The notes under the pieces: generated by a model
Database searches by the model: none
The model's input: only the letters and a program-made list of their open reading frames with translations
Told to the model about the DNA's origin: nothing
From: Brucella gallinifaecis
GTDB taxonomy: Bacteria > Pseudomonadota > Alphaproteobacteria > Rhizobiales > Rhizobiaceae
DNA length: 64,000 nucleotides
NCBI RefSeq assembly: GCF_006476605.1
Contig: NZ_ML636804.1
Coordinates: 1 to 64,000 of the forward strand
Direction of reading: 5' to 3'
Shown here: positions 26,580 to 36,115 of the stretch, one piece after another
Layout of the letters: each line of letters begins with the position of its first letter
Numbering within the stretch: the first letter of the stretch is position 1
Position numbers and translations under genes: made by a program

Positions 26580-27077
26580 TCAGTTCTTTTCCTGAACATG
26601 GGCTTCCAGGAACCACAGTGCCTTATCGAGGCTGCGCGAAGCGGCAGTGAAAATATCTGCCGTGGTGTCATCACCGGCTTCATCCGCATCCTTGATAGAC
26701 TGGCGCACGAGATTGGCCACGTCACCATAGCGCTCGATCAGCTCTGCCAGATGGTCGTGCACAGCATAAATATCGGTCGGATAGGCTTTGAGCTTGGTGT
26801 CTTTGGCGACAACCTGTGTTGTGCCATAGGCCGTTCCACCAAGCTGCACAGCGCGTTCAGCAATTGTGTCAGAGTGCTCGTCCAGCTCTGAACGGAACGT
26901 ATCGAGCAATTCATGCACGGCAATGAACTGTGGACCTTTAAGGTTCCAGTGCGCCTGCTTGGTGATGAGGGCAAGATCAATGGTCGCAGCCAGATTTTCA
27001 TTCAGCAGCGCGATCATTGTGGTCTTGGTATTGGAGGGAAGATCGTTGCGGGTTGCATGCATCGACTTCTTGGACAT
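26580..27077 (-). CDS. dps: DNA-binding ferritin-like protein Dps
   Basis: Dps forms 12-mers that oxidise and store iron and shield DNA in starvation or oxidative stress. The 165 residues contain the ferroxidase motif [20 protein letters not shown] (His and Asp ligands, about residues 40-59) and [16 protein letters not shown], where the Glu completes the intersubunit site. A basic N-terminus ([20 protein letters not shown]) could contact DNA. Two small inverted repeats precede the start codon. Confidence 0.95.
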   Translation of the reverse strand: MSKKSMHATRNDLPSNTKTTMIALLNENLAATIDLALITKQAHWNLKGPQFIAVHELLDTFRSELDEHSDTIAERAVQLGGTAYGTTQVVAKDTKLKAYPTDIYAVHDHLAELIERYGDVANLVRQSIKDADEAGDDTTADIFTAASRSLDKALWFLEAHVQEKN

Positions 27078-27084
27078 TTGATCC

Positions 27085-27101
27085 TCATATCCTTTATATG
27101 A
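27085..27101. promoter_or_regulatory. Inverted repeat just upstream of dps
   Basis: TCATAT-CCTTT-ATATGA lies 7 bases before the dps start codon. Position and symmetry suggest an operator or leader element. The binding protein is unknown. Confidence 0.4.
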
Positions 27102-27116
27102 TCCGACTTAATGTAA

Positions 27117-27135
27117 CAGTGATTGGTCATCACTG
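27117..27135. promoter_or_regulatory. Second inverted repeat upstream of dps
   Basis: CAGTGAT-TGGTC-ATCACTG is a perfect 7-bp inverted repeat about 40 bases before the dps start codon, a possible stress-regulator site. Confidence 0.4.
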
Positions 27136-27334
27136 AGTGAAAGCAGATTCGCTTTCTGAAACCGTCCCGCCGGATCTCAATGTAAGGCCGGTTCGGACAG
27201 GGTAATTGAATTCCACCCCGCATCCAGCATTAAAACGCTCTGCATTGAGTTTTGTTCCTTTAAACTCCCGTAAATTTATTTCTTTTCATGGGTTTTACTT
27301 GTGGCACAACGATTTCTGATTTACCCGGTGGCTT

Positions 27335-28024
27335 ATGAAGATACTTGCCCTTGATACCGCTTCTTCCTGGTGTGCTGCCGCAGTTTATGATTCCGGCACC
27401 GATATGGTTCTTGCCCAAATCAGCGAGAATATCGGAAAAGGTCATGCTGAAGTGCTGATGGACTATATAGAGCGGGCAATGGCTCAATCTGCTGTTGTCA
27501 TGACTGAGCTTGATCGCGTGGCGGTCAATATTGGTCCGGGTTCATTTACCGGTGTGCGGATTGGAGTTTCGGCAGCACGCGGTTTTGCGCTGGCGCTTGA
27601 ACGCCCGGCAATCGGGATCAGTGCTTTTGATGCGCTTGCCTGTGAAGTGGCCATCAGTCACCCCGGGCAGCCGGTTCTTGTGCTGTTTGAAGCGCATCGC
27701 GGTGAAATCTACGCGCAGGCTTTTGGTGCGGATATGCTTGCTATAACAGGCCCGATGGTACTCTCCCGTGATGAGGCGCTGGCGCTTGTCCGGCAGCAAT
27801 CCTCAGAGACGGTACTGGCTGGTTCTGCCGCCGCTGCACTTAACGAGATTCTGGCCGGAACATTCAGCACGGCACAAACCGGACCCACGGGACGGATTGG
27901 CACTTTTGCCAAACTTGCAGCATTGCGTGAGCCGGGTGCTGCGCCAAAACCGCTTTATATGCGTGGACCGGATGTAAAACCCCAAACCGGTTTTGCGCTG
28001 CCGCGCAAGGTGGGCGGAGAATAG
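27335..28024 (+). CDS. tsaB: tRNA threonylcarbamoyladenosine synthesis protein TsaB
   Basis: TsaB is the partner of TsaD and TsaE in making the t6A modification at position 37 of ANN-decoding tRNAs. The 229-residue protein has the ASKHA fold start MKILALDTASSWCAAAVYD and the signature VNIGPGSFTGVRIGVSAARGFAL (about residues 65-87). It lacks catalytic residues of TsaD, as is normal. The next gene starts one base after its stop, forming a tsaB-rimI-acyltransferase operon. Confidence 0.93.
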   Translation: MKILALDTASSWCAAAVYDSGTDMVLAQISENIGKGHAEVLMDYIERAMAQSAVVMTELDRVAVNIGPGSFTGVRIGVSAARGFALALERPAIGISAFDALACEVAISHPGQPVLVLFEAHRGEIYAQAFGADMLAITGPMVLSRDEALALVRQQSSETVLAGSAAAALNEILAGTFSTAQTGPTGRIGTFAKLAALREPGAAPKPLYMRGPDVKPQTGFALPRKVGGE

Positions 28025-28025
28025 G

Positions 28026-28526
28026 ATGCTGGGTTTTTTGCTACAGCACTTTGGCCGCAGACCGGTTTCGGTCGAGCCTCTTGATGTGCACGATAGCGCA
28101 GAAATCCAGCGTATCCATGCGCTTTCTTTTCACCATGGCTGGAGTTCGGATGATTTTCGCTCGCTGATTGCGCAGGATAATGTTTTTGGCTTTGTAGCCA
28201 GGCCTGATCGTCAGCCGGACAAGGCCTGTGGTTTTGTGCTGGCACGACTGGTTGCAGGTGAAGCGGAAATTCTCACGATTGCGGTTTCCGATAATGTGCG
28301 CAAACAAGGTGTGGGCCGCGCATTGATGGATGCGGTTTTGCGTTATCTCTATCAGGAACGGGCAGAAACGCTGTTTCTGGAAGTTGATGAAAGTAATGTG
28401 GCGGCATTGGCTCTCTATCGACGCATCGGTTTTAACAAGGTTGGCGATCGCCCGGCCTATTATGAGACAGAAAATGGTCGTTCTTCGGCTTTCATTTTGC
28501 GACGCGATCTGGTGAGGCCGCAATGA
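28026..28526 (+). CDS. rimI: Ribosomal-protein-alanine N-acetyltransferase RimI-like
   Basis: This GNAT enzyme would transfer acetyl from acetyl-CoA to an N-terminal amino group; RimI acts on ribosomal protein S18. The 166 residues have the acetyl-CoA loop VSDNVRKQGVGRALMDAVL (about residues 86-104) and LEVDESNVAALALYRRIGFNKVG typical of RimI. The start at ATG 28026 follows the tsaB stop. The stop overlaps the next start as ATGA. Confidence 0.88.
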   Translation: MLGFLLQHFGRRPVSVEPLDVHDSAEIQRIHALSFHHGWSSDDFRSLIAQDNVFGFVARPDRQPDKACGFVLARLVAGEAEILTIAVSDNVRKQGVGRALMDAVLRYLYQERAETLFLEVDESNVAALALYRRIGFNKVGDRPAYYETENGRSSAFILRRDLVRPQ

Positions 28527-29326
28527 TTGGTGCAATCCGCATCATTCTGGTCGTGGGCGCGATGGTTGCACTCAGCCTGTCGCTCATTCCGGTACAATAT
28601 GTGTTTTTACGGCTTAAAAATACATGGAAGCGCCGTCTGCCGAATTTCTTTCACCGCATCATCGCACGATTGTTTGGTTTTCGCATCACGATTGTTGGCG
28701 AGATGGCGGAAGACAGACCGCTGCTGCTGGTCGCCAATCATACATCATGGAGCGATATTGTCGTTCTTTCGGCAGCGGGACAAGTGTCTTTCATTGCAAA
28801 GTCGGAAGTGAAAAACTGGCCGGTATTCGGCTTTTTTGCCGTGTTGCAACGCACGGTCTTTGTTGAGCGGGAGCGACGCGGCAAGACCGGCGAACAAACC
28901 TCCGACATTGCAAAACGTCTGGCCGATGGTGATGCGATGATTTTGTTCCCGGAGGGGACGACTTCTGATGGCAATCGGGTTTTGCCATTTAAAACTGCGC
29001 TTTTTGGAGCAGCACATGCAGCCATTCGTGAAGCGGGTGTTGAGCAAGTGCTCGTGCAGCCGGTCGCCATTGCCTATACTGGTGTGCATGGCATGGCGAT
29101 GGGCCGCTATCATCGACCGATTGCCTCATGGCCGGGTGATGTTGAGTTAATGCCGCATCTCAAGGGGATTTTGAAAGAAGGCGCAATTGACGTTGAAATA
29201 CGTTTCGGTGAGCCGATTGTGGTGACAGCCGAAACAGACCGCAAGGCGCTGGCCCGCAGCATGGAAAGCCGGGTGAGAGTATTGTTGCAGACCTCGCTTC
29301 TGGGACGTGAGATCGCGGAAGATTGA
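28523..29326 (+). CDS. Lysophospholipid (1-acyl-glycerol-3-phosphate) acyltransferase, PlsC family
   Basis: The 267-residue membrane-associated protein has the catalytic NHTSWSD (HX4D, about residues 73-79), VFVERERRG and the FPEGTTSDG block, in the order of PlsC/OlsA enzymes. It begins with a membrane anchor (IRIILVVGAMVALSLSLIPVQ). It may acylate lysophosphatidate, or act as OlsA in ornithine-lipid synthesis. No olsB is adjacent, so the substrate is undecided. It is translationally coupled to rimI. Confidence 0.88.
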   Translation: MIGAIRIILVVGAMVALSLSLIPVQYVFLRLKNTWKRRLPNFFHRIIARLFGFRITIVGEMAEDRPLLLVANHTSWSDIVVLSAAGQVSFIAKSEVKNWPVFGFFAVLQRTVFVERERRGKTGEQTSDIAKRLADGDAMILFPEGTTSDGNRVLPFKTALFGAAHAAIREAGVEQVLVQPVAIAYTGVHGMAMGRYHRPIASWPGDVELMPHLKGILKEGAIDVEIRFGEPIVVTAETDRKALARSMESRVRVLLQTSLLGREIAED

Positions 29327-29382
29327 CATTTGGTAAGTTTGTCGCCTTTCAAAGCGATGATAAAACCGCTAGATAGCCGTCT

Positions 29383-30771
29383 ATGAGCGAAAACATGACC
29401 GATATTCAAAAAACATCAGATGGCAGCAACACACGTAAAGTGTTTGTAAAAACCTATGGCTGCCAGATGAATGTCTATGACAGTCAGCGCATGGCGGACA
29501 GCCTTGCGCAAGAAGGCTATGTCACGACTGACACGCCGGATGATGCCGATCTGGTGTTGCTCAATACGTGTCATATTCGCGAAAAAGCATCGGAAAAGCT
29601 TTATTCGGCGCTGGGTCGCCTGCGCAAGATGAAGGATAAGCGCGGACCGGATGGCAAGGAATTGACCATTGGCGTTGCCGGTTGCGTTGCACAGGCTGAA
29701 GGACAGGAAATTCTGCGCCGTGCGCCCAATGTCGATCTGGTTATCGGACCGCAGACCTATCATCGTCTGCCCAATGCGCTGGCGCGGGTACGTCGCGGCG
29801 AAAAGGTTGTCGAAACCGAATATGCGATCGAAGACAAATTCGAGCATCTGCCGGCGCCAAAGCGTGAAGAAACCCGCAAGCGTGGTGTTTCGGCTTTTCT
29901 GACCGTTCAGGAAGGCTGCGACAAGTTCTGCACTTTTTGTGTGGTGCCTTATACGCGCGGCTCTGAAGTCTCGCGCAGTGTTGCGCAGATTGTCGCTGAA
30001 GCCGAGCGGCTTGCTGATAGTGGCGTACGTGAACTGACCCTTCTGGGCCAGAACGTCAATGCATGGCATGGTGCGGGTGATGATGGCCGTGAATGGGGGC
30101 TTGGCGAATTGCTGTTCCGCCTTGCACGTATTCCCGGAGTGGCGCGTCTTCGCTATACAACCAGTCATCCGCGCGACATGGATGATGCTTTGATTGCAGC
30201 GCATCGCGATCTGCGTCAGCTGATGCCTTATCTGCATCTGCCGGTTCAGGCCGGGTCAGATCGTATTCTCAAAGCCATGAACCGCCGCCACAAGGCCGAT
30301 GAATATATCCGTCTTGTCGAGCGTATCCGCGAAGTGCGCCCGGATATGGCGCTTTCGGGGGATTTCATTGTCGGTTTCCCCGGTGAAACCGATCAGGACT
30401 TTGAAGATACGATGCAATTGGTGCGCGACGTGCATTACGCGCAAGCCTATTCGTTCAAATATTCGCCACGCCCCGGAACGCCGGGTGCTGATCTGCCCGA
30501 TCATGTGGAGGAGGCGGTCAAGGACGAGCGCTTGCAGCGCCTTCAGGCATTGCTCAATGAACAGCAATATGCCTTTCAGGATTCACTTGTTGGCCGCGAA
30601 ATGGATGTGCTTCTGGAAAAGAAGGGTCGCTTTGAGCGCCAGATGGTTGGTCGTTCGCCATGGCTTTTGCCTGCGATCATCGATAATAATGATGATCAGG
30701 TCGGTGAAATTATCCGCGTAAAAATTACGGGGACTGGTACCAATAGTCTTATTGCGCAAAAGCTTGTCTAG
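29383..30771 (+). CDS. miaB: tRNA-2-methylthio-N6-dimethylallyladenosine synthase MiaB
   Basis: MiaB is a radical-SAM methylthiotransferase that modifies A37 of tRNAs. The 462 residues contain the three auxiliary cluster cysteines in [19 protein letters not shown] and [11 protein letters not shown], then the radical-SAM CxxxCxxC in [15 protein letters not shown] (about residues 184-198) and a C-terminal TRAM domain. It starts the conserved miaB-phoH-ybeY-corC-lnt order. Confidence 0.97.
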   Translation: MSENMTDIQKTSDGSNTRKVFVKTYGCQMNVYDSQRMADSLAQEGYVTTDTPDDADLVLLNTCHIREKASEKLYSALGRLRKMKDKRGPDGKELTIGVAGCVAQAEGQEILRRAPNVDLVIGPQTYHRLPNALARVRRGEKVVETEYAIEDKFEHLPAPKREETRKRGVSAFLTVQEGCDKFCTFCVVPYTRGSEVSRSVAQIVAEAERLADSGVRELTLLGQNVNAWHGAGDDGREWGLGELLFRLARIPGVARLRYTTSHPRDMDDALIAAHRDLRQLMPYLHLPVQAGSDRILKAMNRRHKADEYIRLVERIREVRPDMALSGDFIVGFPGETDQDFEDTMQLVRDVHYAQAYSFKYSPRPGTPGADLPDHVEEAVKDERLQRLQALLNEQQYAFQDSLVGREMDVLLEKKGRFERQMVGRSPWLLPAIIDNNDDQVGEIIRVKITGTGTNSLIAQKLV

Positions 30772-30870
30772 GCGCATGATGCCATTGAAGCAGTAGTCGC
30801 GGTGCGTAGTCTTTGACCGAACATTCTGCTGGTACTGCGATTGCAATGCGTGAACCTTTGGGAGATGCGT

Positions 30871-31968
30871 TTGAGCGCTACGGAAAAACTTAAGCCTGCC
30901 AAGCCAACCGTCCATACGCAAACAAACACAATTTCAAGCCCGGCTGCGAGTTCTGCTAAAACTGCCACATCCGGGGCTTCCGATATGGCCCATATCGTCC
31001 TCACATTCGACAATAACCGGCTTGCCAGTGCGCTTTACGGTCAGTTCGATGAGAATCTGGCACGCATTGAGCAGAAGCTCGGCGTTGATGTGCGTTCGAA
31101 GGGCAATCAGCTTTCCATTCGCGGAGAGCCGACAGCGACCGAACAGGCGCGGCGTGCACTGGATAATCTCTATGAAACATTGCAGAAGGGCCATGAACTT
31201 GGACCATCCGATGTGGATGGCGCACTGCGCATGGCCATCGCTGCCGATGATCAGCTGACGCTGCCAACCCTTGAAAACAAGGGCAAGCTTTCATCGGCGC
31301 AGATTTCCACCCGCAAGAAGACGATCTTTGCCCGCACGCCGGTTCAGGACGCCTATATGCGTGCCTTGGAACGCTCGGAACTGGTTTTTGGTGTCGGGCC
31401 AGCCGGAACGGGCAAGACCTATCTGGCTGTTGCCCATGCAGCCATGTTGCTTGAGCGCGGTCTGGTCGAGCGGATCATTTTGTCGCGTCCGGCTGTTGAA
31501 GCAGGCGAACGTCTGGGCTTTTTGCCCGGTGATATGAAGGAGAAGGTCGATCCTTATCTGCGTCCGCTTTATGATGCGCTTTATGATATGATGCCTGCGG
31601 AAAAGGTCGAGCGGGCTATCACGGCTGGTGTGATCGAAATCGCACCGCTTGCTTTCATGCGTGGTCGCACATTGGCGCATTCCGCCGTTATTCTGGATGA
31701 AGCGCAGAACACGACATCGATGCAGATGAAGATGTTTTTGACCCGTCTTGGTGAAGGCTCGCGCATGATGGTCAATGGTGATCCAAGCCAGATCGATCTG
31801 CCACCCGGCCAGAAATCGGGTCTTGTTGAGGCGCTGCGTGTGCTGGAAGGTGTGGATTCAGTGGTCAAGGTGCGCTTTACCGAGAAAGATGTGGTGCGTC
31901 ATCCACTGGTCGCTGCAATTGTCAGTGCTTATGACAATGATGCCAAAAAACATGCCAGATCAGAATAA
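30871..31968 (+). CDS. phoH: PhoH-like ATPase
   Basis: PhoH (YbeZ type) is a P-loop ATPase that works with YbeY in RNA and ribosome metabolism. An N-terminal KH-like region (IEQKLGVDVRSKGNQLSIRGEP) precedes Walker A GPAGTGKTYLA and Walker B AVILDEAQNTT, and the family's NGDPSQIDLP follows. The start is uncertain: TTTGGGAG at 30857-30864 best fits a TTG at 30871. ATG 30865 and codons as early as 30841 are in frame. ybeY is downstream after a hairpin. Confidence 0.93.
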   Translation: MSATEKLKPAKPTVHTQTNTISSPAASSAKTATSGASDMAHIVLTFDNNRLASALYGQFDENLARIEQKLGVDVRSKGNQLSIRGEPTATEQARRALDNLYETLQKGHELGPSDVDGALRMAIAADDQLTLPTLENKGKLSSAQISTRKKTIFARTPVQDAYMRALERSELVFGVGPAGTGKTYLAVAHAAMLLERGLVERIILSRPAVEAGERLGFLPGDMKEKVDPYLRPLYDALYDMMPAEKVERAITAGVIEIAPLAFMRGRTLAHSAVILDEAQNTTSMQMKMFLTRLGEGSRMMVNGDPSQIDLPPGQKSGLVEALRVLEGVDSVVKVRFTEKDVVRHPLVAAIVSAYDNDAKKHARSE

Positions 31969-32017
31969 TTCAAAATTATTCTTGTATTGATGTAGAATAA
32001 TGGCGATTTAAACTATT

Positions 32018-32048
32018 CCGTCCGTTTTTCAGCGGACGGCGCTTTTTT
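32018..32048 (+). terminator. Hairpin between phoH and ybeY
   Basis: CCGTCCG (32018-32024) pairs with CGGACGG (32033-32039), followed by CGC and six T. It may reduce readthrough into ybeY. Confidence 0.75.
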
Positions 32049-32096
32049 AACAACTGGAAGGATAGAGCGGCTGTTTCATGGCAAGCCGCAGCACAA

Positions 32097-32603
32097 GTGT
32101 CAGATAACGCGATCCAGATCGACATTATGATCGAGGCCGGCAACTGGCCGGAAGAAACAGCCCTTGAAGGGCTTGTGAGCCGCTCCGTCGAGGCGGCCTG
32201 GGATAATCTCCGGCTTGAACCCGCCAAGAGCGAGCTTAGTCTGGTTTTTACCGACGATGCCTCCATCCGTAAAATCAATGCCGAGTGGCGCAACAAAGAC
32301 AAGGCGACCAATGTTCTGTCTTTTCCTGCTTATCCTGTGAAGGCTGGCGGGCAACCCGGTCCGATGCTTGGTGATATCATCATTGCGCGTGAAACGGTTG
32401 AGCGCGAGGCTCTCACAGAGGGCAAGCCGTTCGATAATCACCTCACCCATCTCGTGGTGCATGGATTCTTGCATCTTTTGGGTTACGATCACGAGACGGA
32501 AGAGGAGGCGGAAGAAATGGAACGCCGCGAGCGCGAAATCCTTCATGCTCTTGCCATCCCCGACCCTTATGCTGTATCCGATTTAAACGTTGAAACAGAT
32601 TGA
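32097..32603 (+). CDS. ybeY: Endoribonuclease YbeY
   Basis: YbeY is a zinc-dependent single-strand RNase needed for 16S rRNA 3' maturation and ribosome quality control. The 168 residues show the zinc triad [11 protein letters not shown] (His122, His126, His132) and the preceding TNVLSFP and LGDIIIA motifs. The start is GTG 32097. The ATG at 32079 is in another frame that closes quickly. Its stop overlaps the leader of corC. Confidence 0.95.
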   Translation: MSDNAIQIDIMIEAGNWPEETALEGLVSRSVEAAWDNLRLEPAKSELSLVFTDDASIRKINAEWRNKDKATNVLSFPAYPVKAGGQPGPMLGDIIIARETVEREALTEGKPFDNHLTHLVVHGFLHLLGYDHETEEEAEEMERREREILHALAIPDPYAVSDLNVETD

Positions 32604-32605
32604 TC

Positions 32606-33673
32606 ATGGCTGACCACAACAATTCCTCAACCGCTGGCGATAGCCGAAGCGACACACAAGACACTGAGGGGCAAAGTACGCAGCGCTCACAATTGAGCGA
32701 AAAGCGTTCCCTTCTGGCAAATATTTTTCCCTTTATGCGTTCGCGCCATTCATCGTCCTTGCGTGAAGATCTGGCTGATGCGCTTTCAAGCACTGAAAGC
32801 GAGCAGGACTCGGTTTTTTCGCCTGAAGAAAAGGCGATGCTTAATAATATTCTGCGCCTGCGGGAAATTCGCGTTGAAGACGTGATGATTCCACGTGCCG
32901 ATGTGGTGGCGATTGAAATTACCACCCCTCTTTGGCAAGCGCTGGAACTGTTTGAAAGCTCCGGCCATTCGCGCATGCCTGTTTATGCGGAAACACTGGA
33001 TGATCCGCGCGGCATGATTCATATCCGCGATGTGCTCAATTATATTACACAGCAAGCCCGTCAGAAGACGGATGAGACGAGTGCTGCCAATTTTGACATG
33101 GGGCGTGTGGATCTCACGAAAACCATTGGTGAACTTGATCTCATGCGCAAGGTGCTGTTTGTCCCACCATCCATGATGGCGAGCGGATTGATGGCGCGAA
33201 TGCAGGCGGCGCATATCCAGATGGCGCTGGTCATTGATGAATATGGCGGCACCGATGGGCTGGCATCGCTCGAAGACATTGTTGAAATGGTTGTTGGTGA
33301 CATCGAAGACGAGCATGATGATGAAGACATCATGATCTCTGAGGAAGCCAACGGCGTGTTTGTTGTCGATGCACGCGCTGACCTTGAAGAGCTGGCCCAG
33401 AAGATTGGTCCTTCCTTTGAGGTGGGCGAGCATGGTGAGGATGTGGACACGGTTGGCGGTCTGATTTTTTCTGTGCTTGGACGTATTCCGGTGCGCGGCG
33501 AAGTGGTTCAGGCAATTCCGGGATATGAATTTCATGTGCTGGAGGTTGATCCGCGCCGTGTAAAACAGGTTCGTATCGTGCCATTGTCCGAAGCGGATAG
33601 CCACGGCCAGCGGCAGGGTGTAATGCTTCCATTAGAGGGTAATGATGGATCTCAAGTGATCAAAGAGGGCTGA
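32606..33673 (+). CDS. corC: CBS-domain transporter-associated protein, CorC/HlyC family
   Basis: The 355-residue protein has two CBS domains (VMIPRADVVAIEITTPLWQALELF and a second near residue 160) and a C-terminal CorC_HlyC domain (VDTVGGLIFSVLGRIPVRGEVV). It lacks the DUF21 membrane domain, so it is the soluble YbeX/CorC form linked to magnesium or cobalt efflux and recently to ribosome metabolism. The start at ATG 32606 is three bases after the ybeY stop. lnt overlaps its stop. Confidence 0.9.
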   Translation: MADHNNSSTAGDSRSDTQDTEGQSTQRSQLSEKRSLLANIFPFMRSRHSSSLREDLADALSSTESEQDSVFSPEEKAMLNNILRLREIRVEDVMIPRADVVAIEITTPLWQALELFESSGHSRMPVYAETLDDPRGMIHIRDVLNYITQQARQKTDETSAANFDMGRVDLTKTIGELDLMRKVLFVPPSMMASGLMARMQAAHIQMALVIDEYGGTDGLASLEDIVEMVVGDIEDEHDDEDIMISEEANGVFVVDARADLEELAQKIGPSFEVGEHGEDVDTVGGLIFSVLGRIPVRGEVVQAIPGYEFHVLEVDPRRVKQVRIVPLSEADSHGQRQGVMLPLEGNDGSQVIKEG

Positions 33674-35268
33674 TGTTCGAGGGGCTTGCAGGGAAAATAG
33701 CGGCTTTGAGCGGCTGGCGGCGTGCGCTGGTCGCTTTTCTCAGCGGCGCATTCGCAACCCTGACGCAACCGCCCTTTGATATTTTCATAGCAGGCTTCAT
33801 CGCATTTCCGTTTCTCGTCTGGCTGATTGATGGGGCTGTTCCAGATAGGGAAAAAGGGTCGCTTCGCCGCTTTTTCCCTGCCGGACTGATTGGCTGGTGG
33901 TTTGGCCTTGGTTATTTTGTGTCCGGTCTATGGTGGATCGGTGCTGCTCTTCTCGTTGATGCTGAACAATTTGCCTGGGCCATACCGCTCGCAGTGCTTG
34001 GTCTTCCGGCATTTCTGGCAATTTTCTACGGATTGGCCGCAATGGTTGCGCGGCTTTTCTGGTCTCCCGGAATCGGGCGTATCTTTGCAATGGCCCTTGG
34101 TTTTGGCTTTGCCGAATGGCTGCGAACATTTGCATTCACAGGATTTCCATGGAATGCGCTTGGCTATGCGCTGATGCCAACGCCGATGATGATGCAATCT
34201 GTCGAGATTGTAGGCCTTGTCGGAATGAGTGTGTTTGCAGCTTTCGTGTTTTCAGCCCCTGCGCTTTTGAGTGGCGGACGTTTTGCAAAGGCCGGCTTGG
34301 GACTGGCAATTGTTTTCGTTGCCGCGCATATTGGCTTCGGAGCATGGGTCTTGTCGAATGCGCCAGCGCTCGACACTGATCGGACGACGCTTTCGATGCG
34401 CATCGTGCAGCCTTCCATTTCCCAGAGCCTGAAATGGGACAATGACGAGCGGCGTGCGATATTCGATAAATTTATCGCCATGACCAAACAGCAACCGGCA
34501 GAGGGTGATCCAAAGCCGGATGTGGTGATCTGGCCCGAAACGGCCGTTCCCTATATTCTTTCATTGACACCGGATGCGCTTGAACGCATCGCCGAGGTGA
34601 TTGATGATGATCAGGTGCTGTTAACTGGTGCGGTGCGTGAAGAACGCGTGCCGCGGCGTGATCCGCGCTATTATAATTCAATCCTGACGATTGATGGTGA
34701 CGGCAAGATCATTGATTATACCGATAAGGTTCATCTGGTTCCGTTCGGAGAATATCTGCCATTCGAGCGGTTTCTTCGCAGTTTGGGTCTTCAGGAAGTT
34801 GTCGAGATGCCGGGTGGTTTTACTGCTGCCAAGGCGCGTCATGCAATCAATGTCATGGAAGGACAAACATTTCTTCCGCTGATTTGTTATGAGGCGATTT
34901 TCCCGGATGAACTCTCCTATACCGGGCGAAAGGTGACAGCGATTGTCAACGTCACCAATGATGCATGGTATGGCGATACGCCCGGACCTTATCAGCATTT
35001 TCGGCAGGCGCAGGTGCGTTCTGTCGAGCAGGGACTGCCCCTCGTTCGTTCTGCCAATAATGGTATATCTGCCGTTGTGGATGCTTATGGCCGAATCATC
35101 CAGAAATTGCCTCTGGACGCTGTAGGGGTGATTGATGCCTACTTGCCTGAAGAACGTGTCCCATTTTGGGGCACCGCGCCAACCGGCAAACATACTCTTG
35201 TGATTCTATTGGCACTATTCGCCATATGCGTGTGGTTGAGACTGTTTTTGCGCAAGCGTTTTCATTGA
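33673..35268 (+). CDS. lnt: Apolipoprotein N-acyltransferase
   Basis: Lnt adds the third acyl chain to lipoproteins in the inner membrane. The 531 residues hold six to seven N-terminal membrane helices and a periplasmic nitrilase domain with the catalytic triad: Glu in WPETAVPY (about 288), Lys in DKVHLVPFGEYLPF (about 351) and Cys in LICYEAIFPD (about 404). A C-terminal helix follows. ATG 33673 overlaps the corC stop. Confidence 0.96.
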   Translation: MFEGLAGKIAALSGWRRALVAFLSGAFATLTQPPFDIFIAGFIAFPFLVWLIDGAVPDREKGSLRRFFPAGLIGWWFGLGYFVSGLWWIGAALLVDAEQFAWAIPLAVLGLPAFLAIFYGLAAMVARLFWSPGIGRIFAMALGFGFAEWLRTFAFTGFPWNALGYALMPTPMMMQSVEIVGLVGMSVFAAFVFSAPALLSGGRFAKAGLGLAIVFVAAHIGFGAWVLSNAPALDTDRTTLSMRIVQPSISQSLKWDNDERRAIFDKFIAMTKQQPAEGDPKPDVVIWPETAVPYILSLTPDALERIAEVIDDDQVLLTGAVREERVPRRDPRYYNSILTIDGDGKIIDYTDKVHLVPFGEYLPFERFLRSLGLQEVVEMPGGFTAAKARHAINVMEGQTFLPLICYEAIFPDELSYTGRKVTAIVNVTNDAWYGDTPGPYQHFRQAQVRSVEQGLPLVRSANNGISAVVDAYGRIIQKLPLDAVGVIDAYLPEERVPFWGTAPTGKHTLVILLALFAICVWLRLFLRKRFH

Positions 35269-35413
35269 CATGGCAATTTTGTTACGTTGTTATACCCGGG
35301 CGGTGACGGTTTCTTCTGAAAACCAGTCAGACTACCTCCCCACAATGATTTTTACCCCTGTTCATATGAACAGTACATGAATGAAAGCTCGCGGTCGCGA
35401 GGAGTGAAGTTGT

Positions 35414-35827
35414 ATGATTGAGAATAAGAAGAAGCCCAACCCCATTGATGTGCATGTGGGCAGCCGCATTCGTCTTCGCCGCAATATGCTCGGCCTCAGT
35501 CAGGAAAAATTAGGCGAAAGCCTTGGCATTACTTTCCAGCAGATTCAGAAATATGAAAAAGGCACCAACCGCGTTGGTGCAAGTCGTCTTCAGGCAATTT
35601 CCTCAATTCTGAATGTTCCGGTTTCCTTCTTTTTCGAAGATGCACCGGGTTCAACGACAAATACACAGGCTGGTTTCGCTGAGGATAATGAAGCGACTTA
35701 TGTCGTTGATTTTCTTAGTTCCAATGAAGGCGTTCAGCTTACCCGCGCATTCACCAAGATTTCAGATCCAAAAGTTCGCCGTAAGATCATCGATCTTGTG
35801 AAGTCGCTCGCTGCTGACAGCGAATAA
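35414..35827 (+). CDS. XRE-family transcriptional regulator, PraR/PhrR-like
   Basis: The 137-residue protein has an N-terminal HTH_3 domain (VGSRIRLRRNMLGLSQEKLG and GITFQQIQKYEKGTNRVGASRL, about residues 14-60). Its C-terminal tail is shared with rhizobial PraR/PhrR-type regulators, which control quorum sensing, surface components and acid response. The position upstream of metK also fits my memory of Rhizobiales genomes. I leave the symbol blank because the ligand and targets cannot be read here. Confidence 0.85.
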   Translation: MIENKKKPNPIDVHVGSRIRLRRNMLGLSQEKLGESLGITFQQIQKYEKGTNRVGASRLQAISSILNVPVSFFFEDAPGSTTNTQAGFAEDNEATYVVDFLSSNEGVQLTRAFTKISDPKVRRKIIDLVKSLAADSE

Positions 35828-36115
35828 AGCTGTTGTTGCCGGAACTGCGAACCGGGTTTGCAATCAAGGCCAGCGCTCAATAATGGTTATGTCCTGACCG
35901 AAACCCGGCAGGATATTCCATTCATAATGTTTATAAACCATATGCTGGAAAGATTTTTTTCCGGCATATGGTATCGTAACAAGAATATACATTGACGGTT
36001 TAATCCTAACTTCGCTAACACAATAATGTACCCGGACCATGATGAAACAGTCCCGGGCGCTACTGTGTTTCCATGACGGGCGTTGGTTCCGTTGGATTTT
36101 CAAGAGGGGTTACCC

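Noticed and set aside
35828-36115. SAM-II type riboswitch before metK
   Set aside because: I could not find the expected stem and pseudoknot segments by eye. Kept only as a finding to test.
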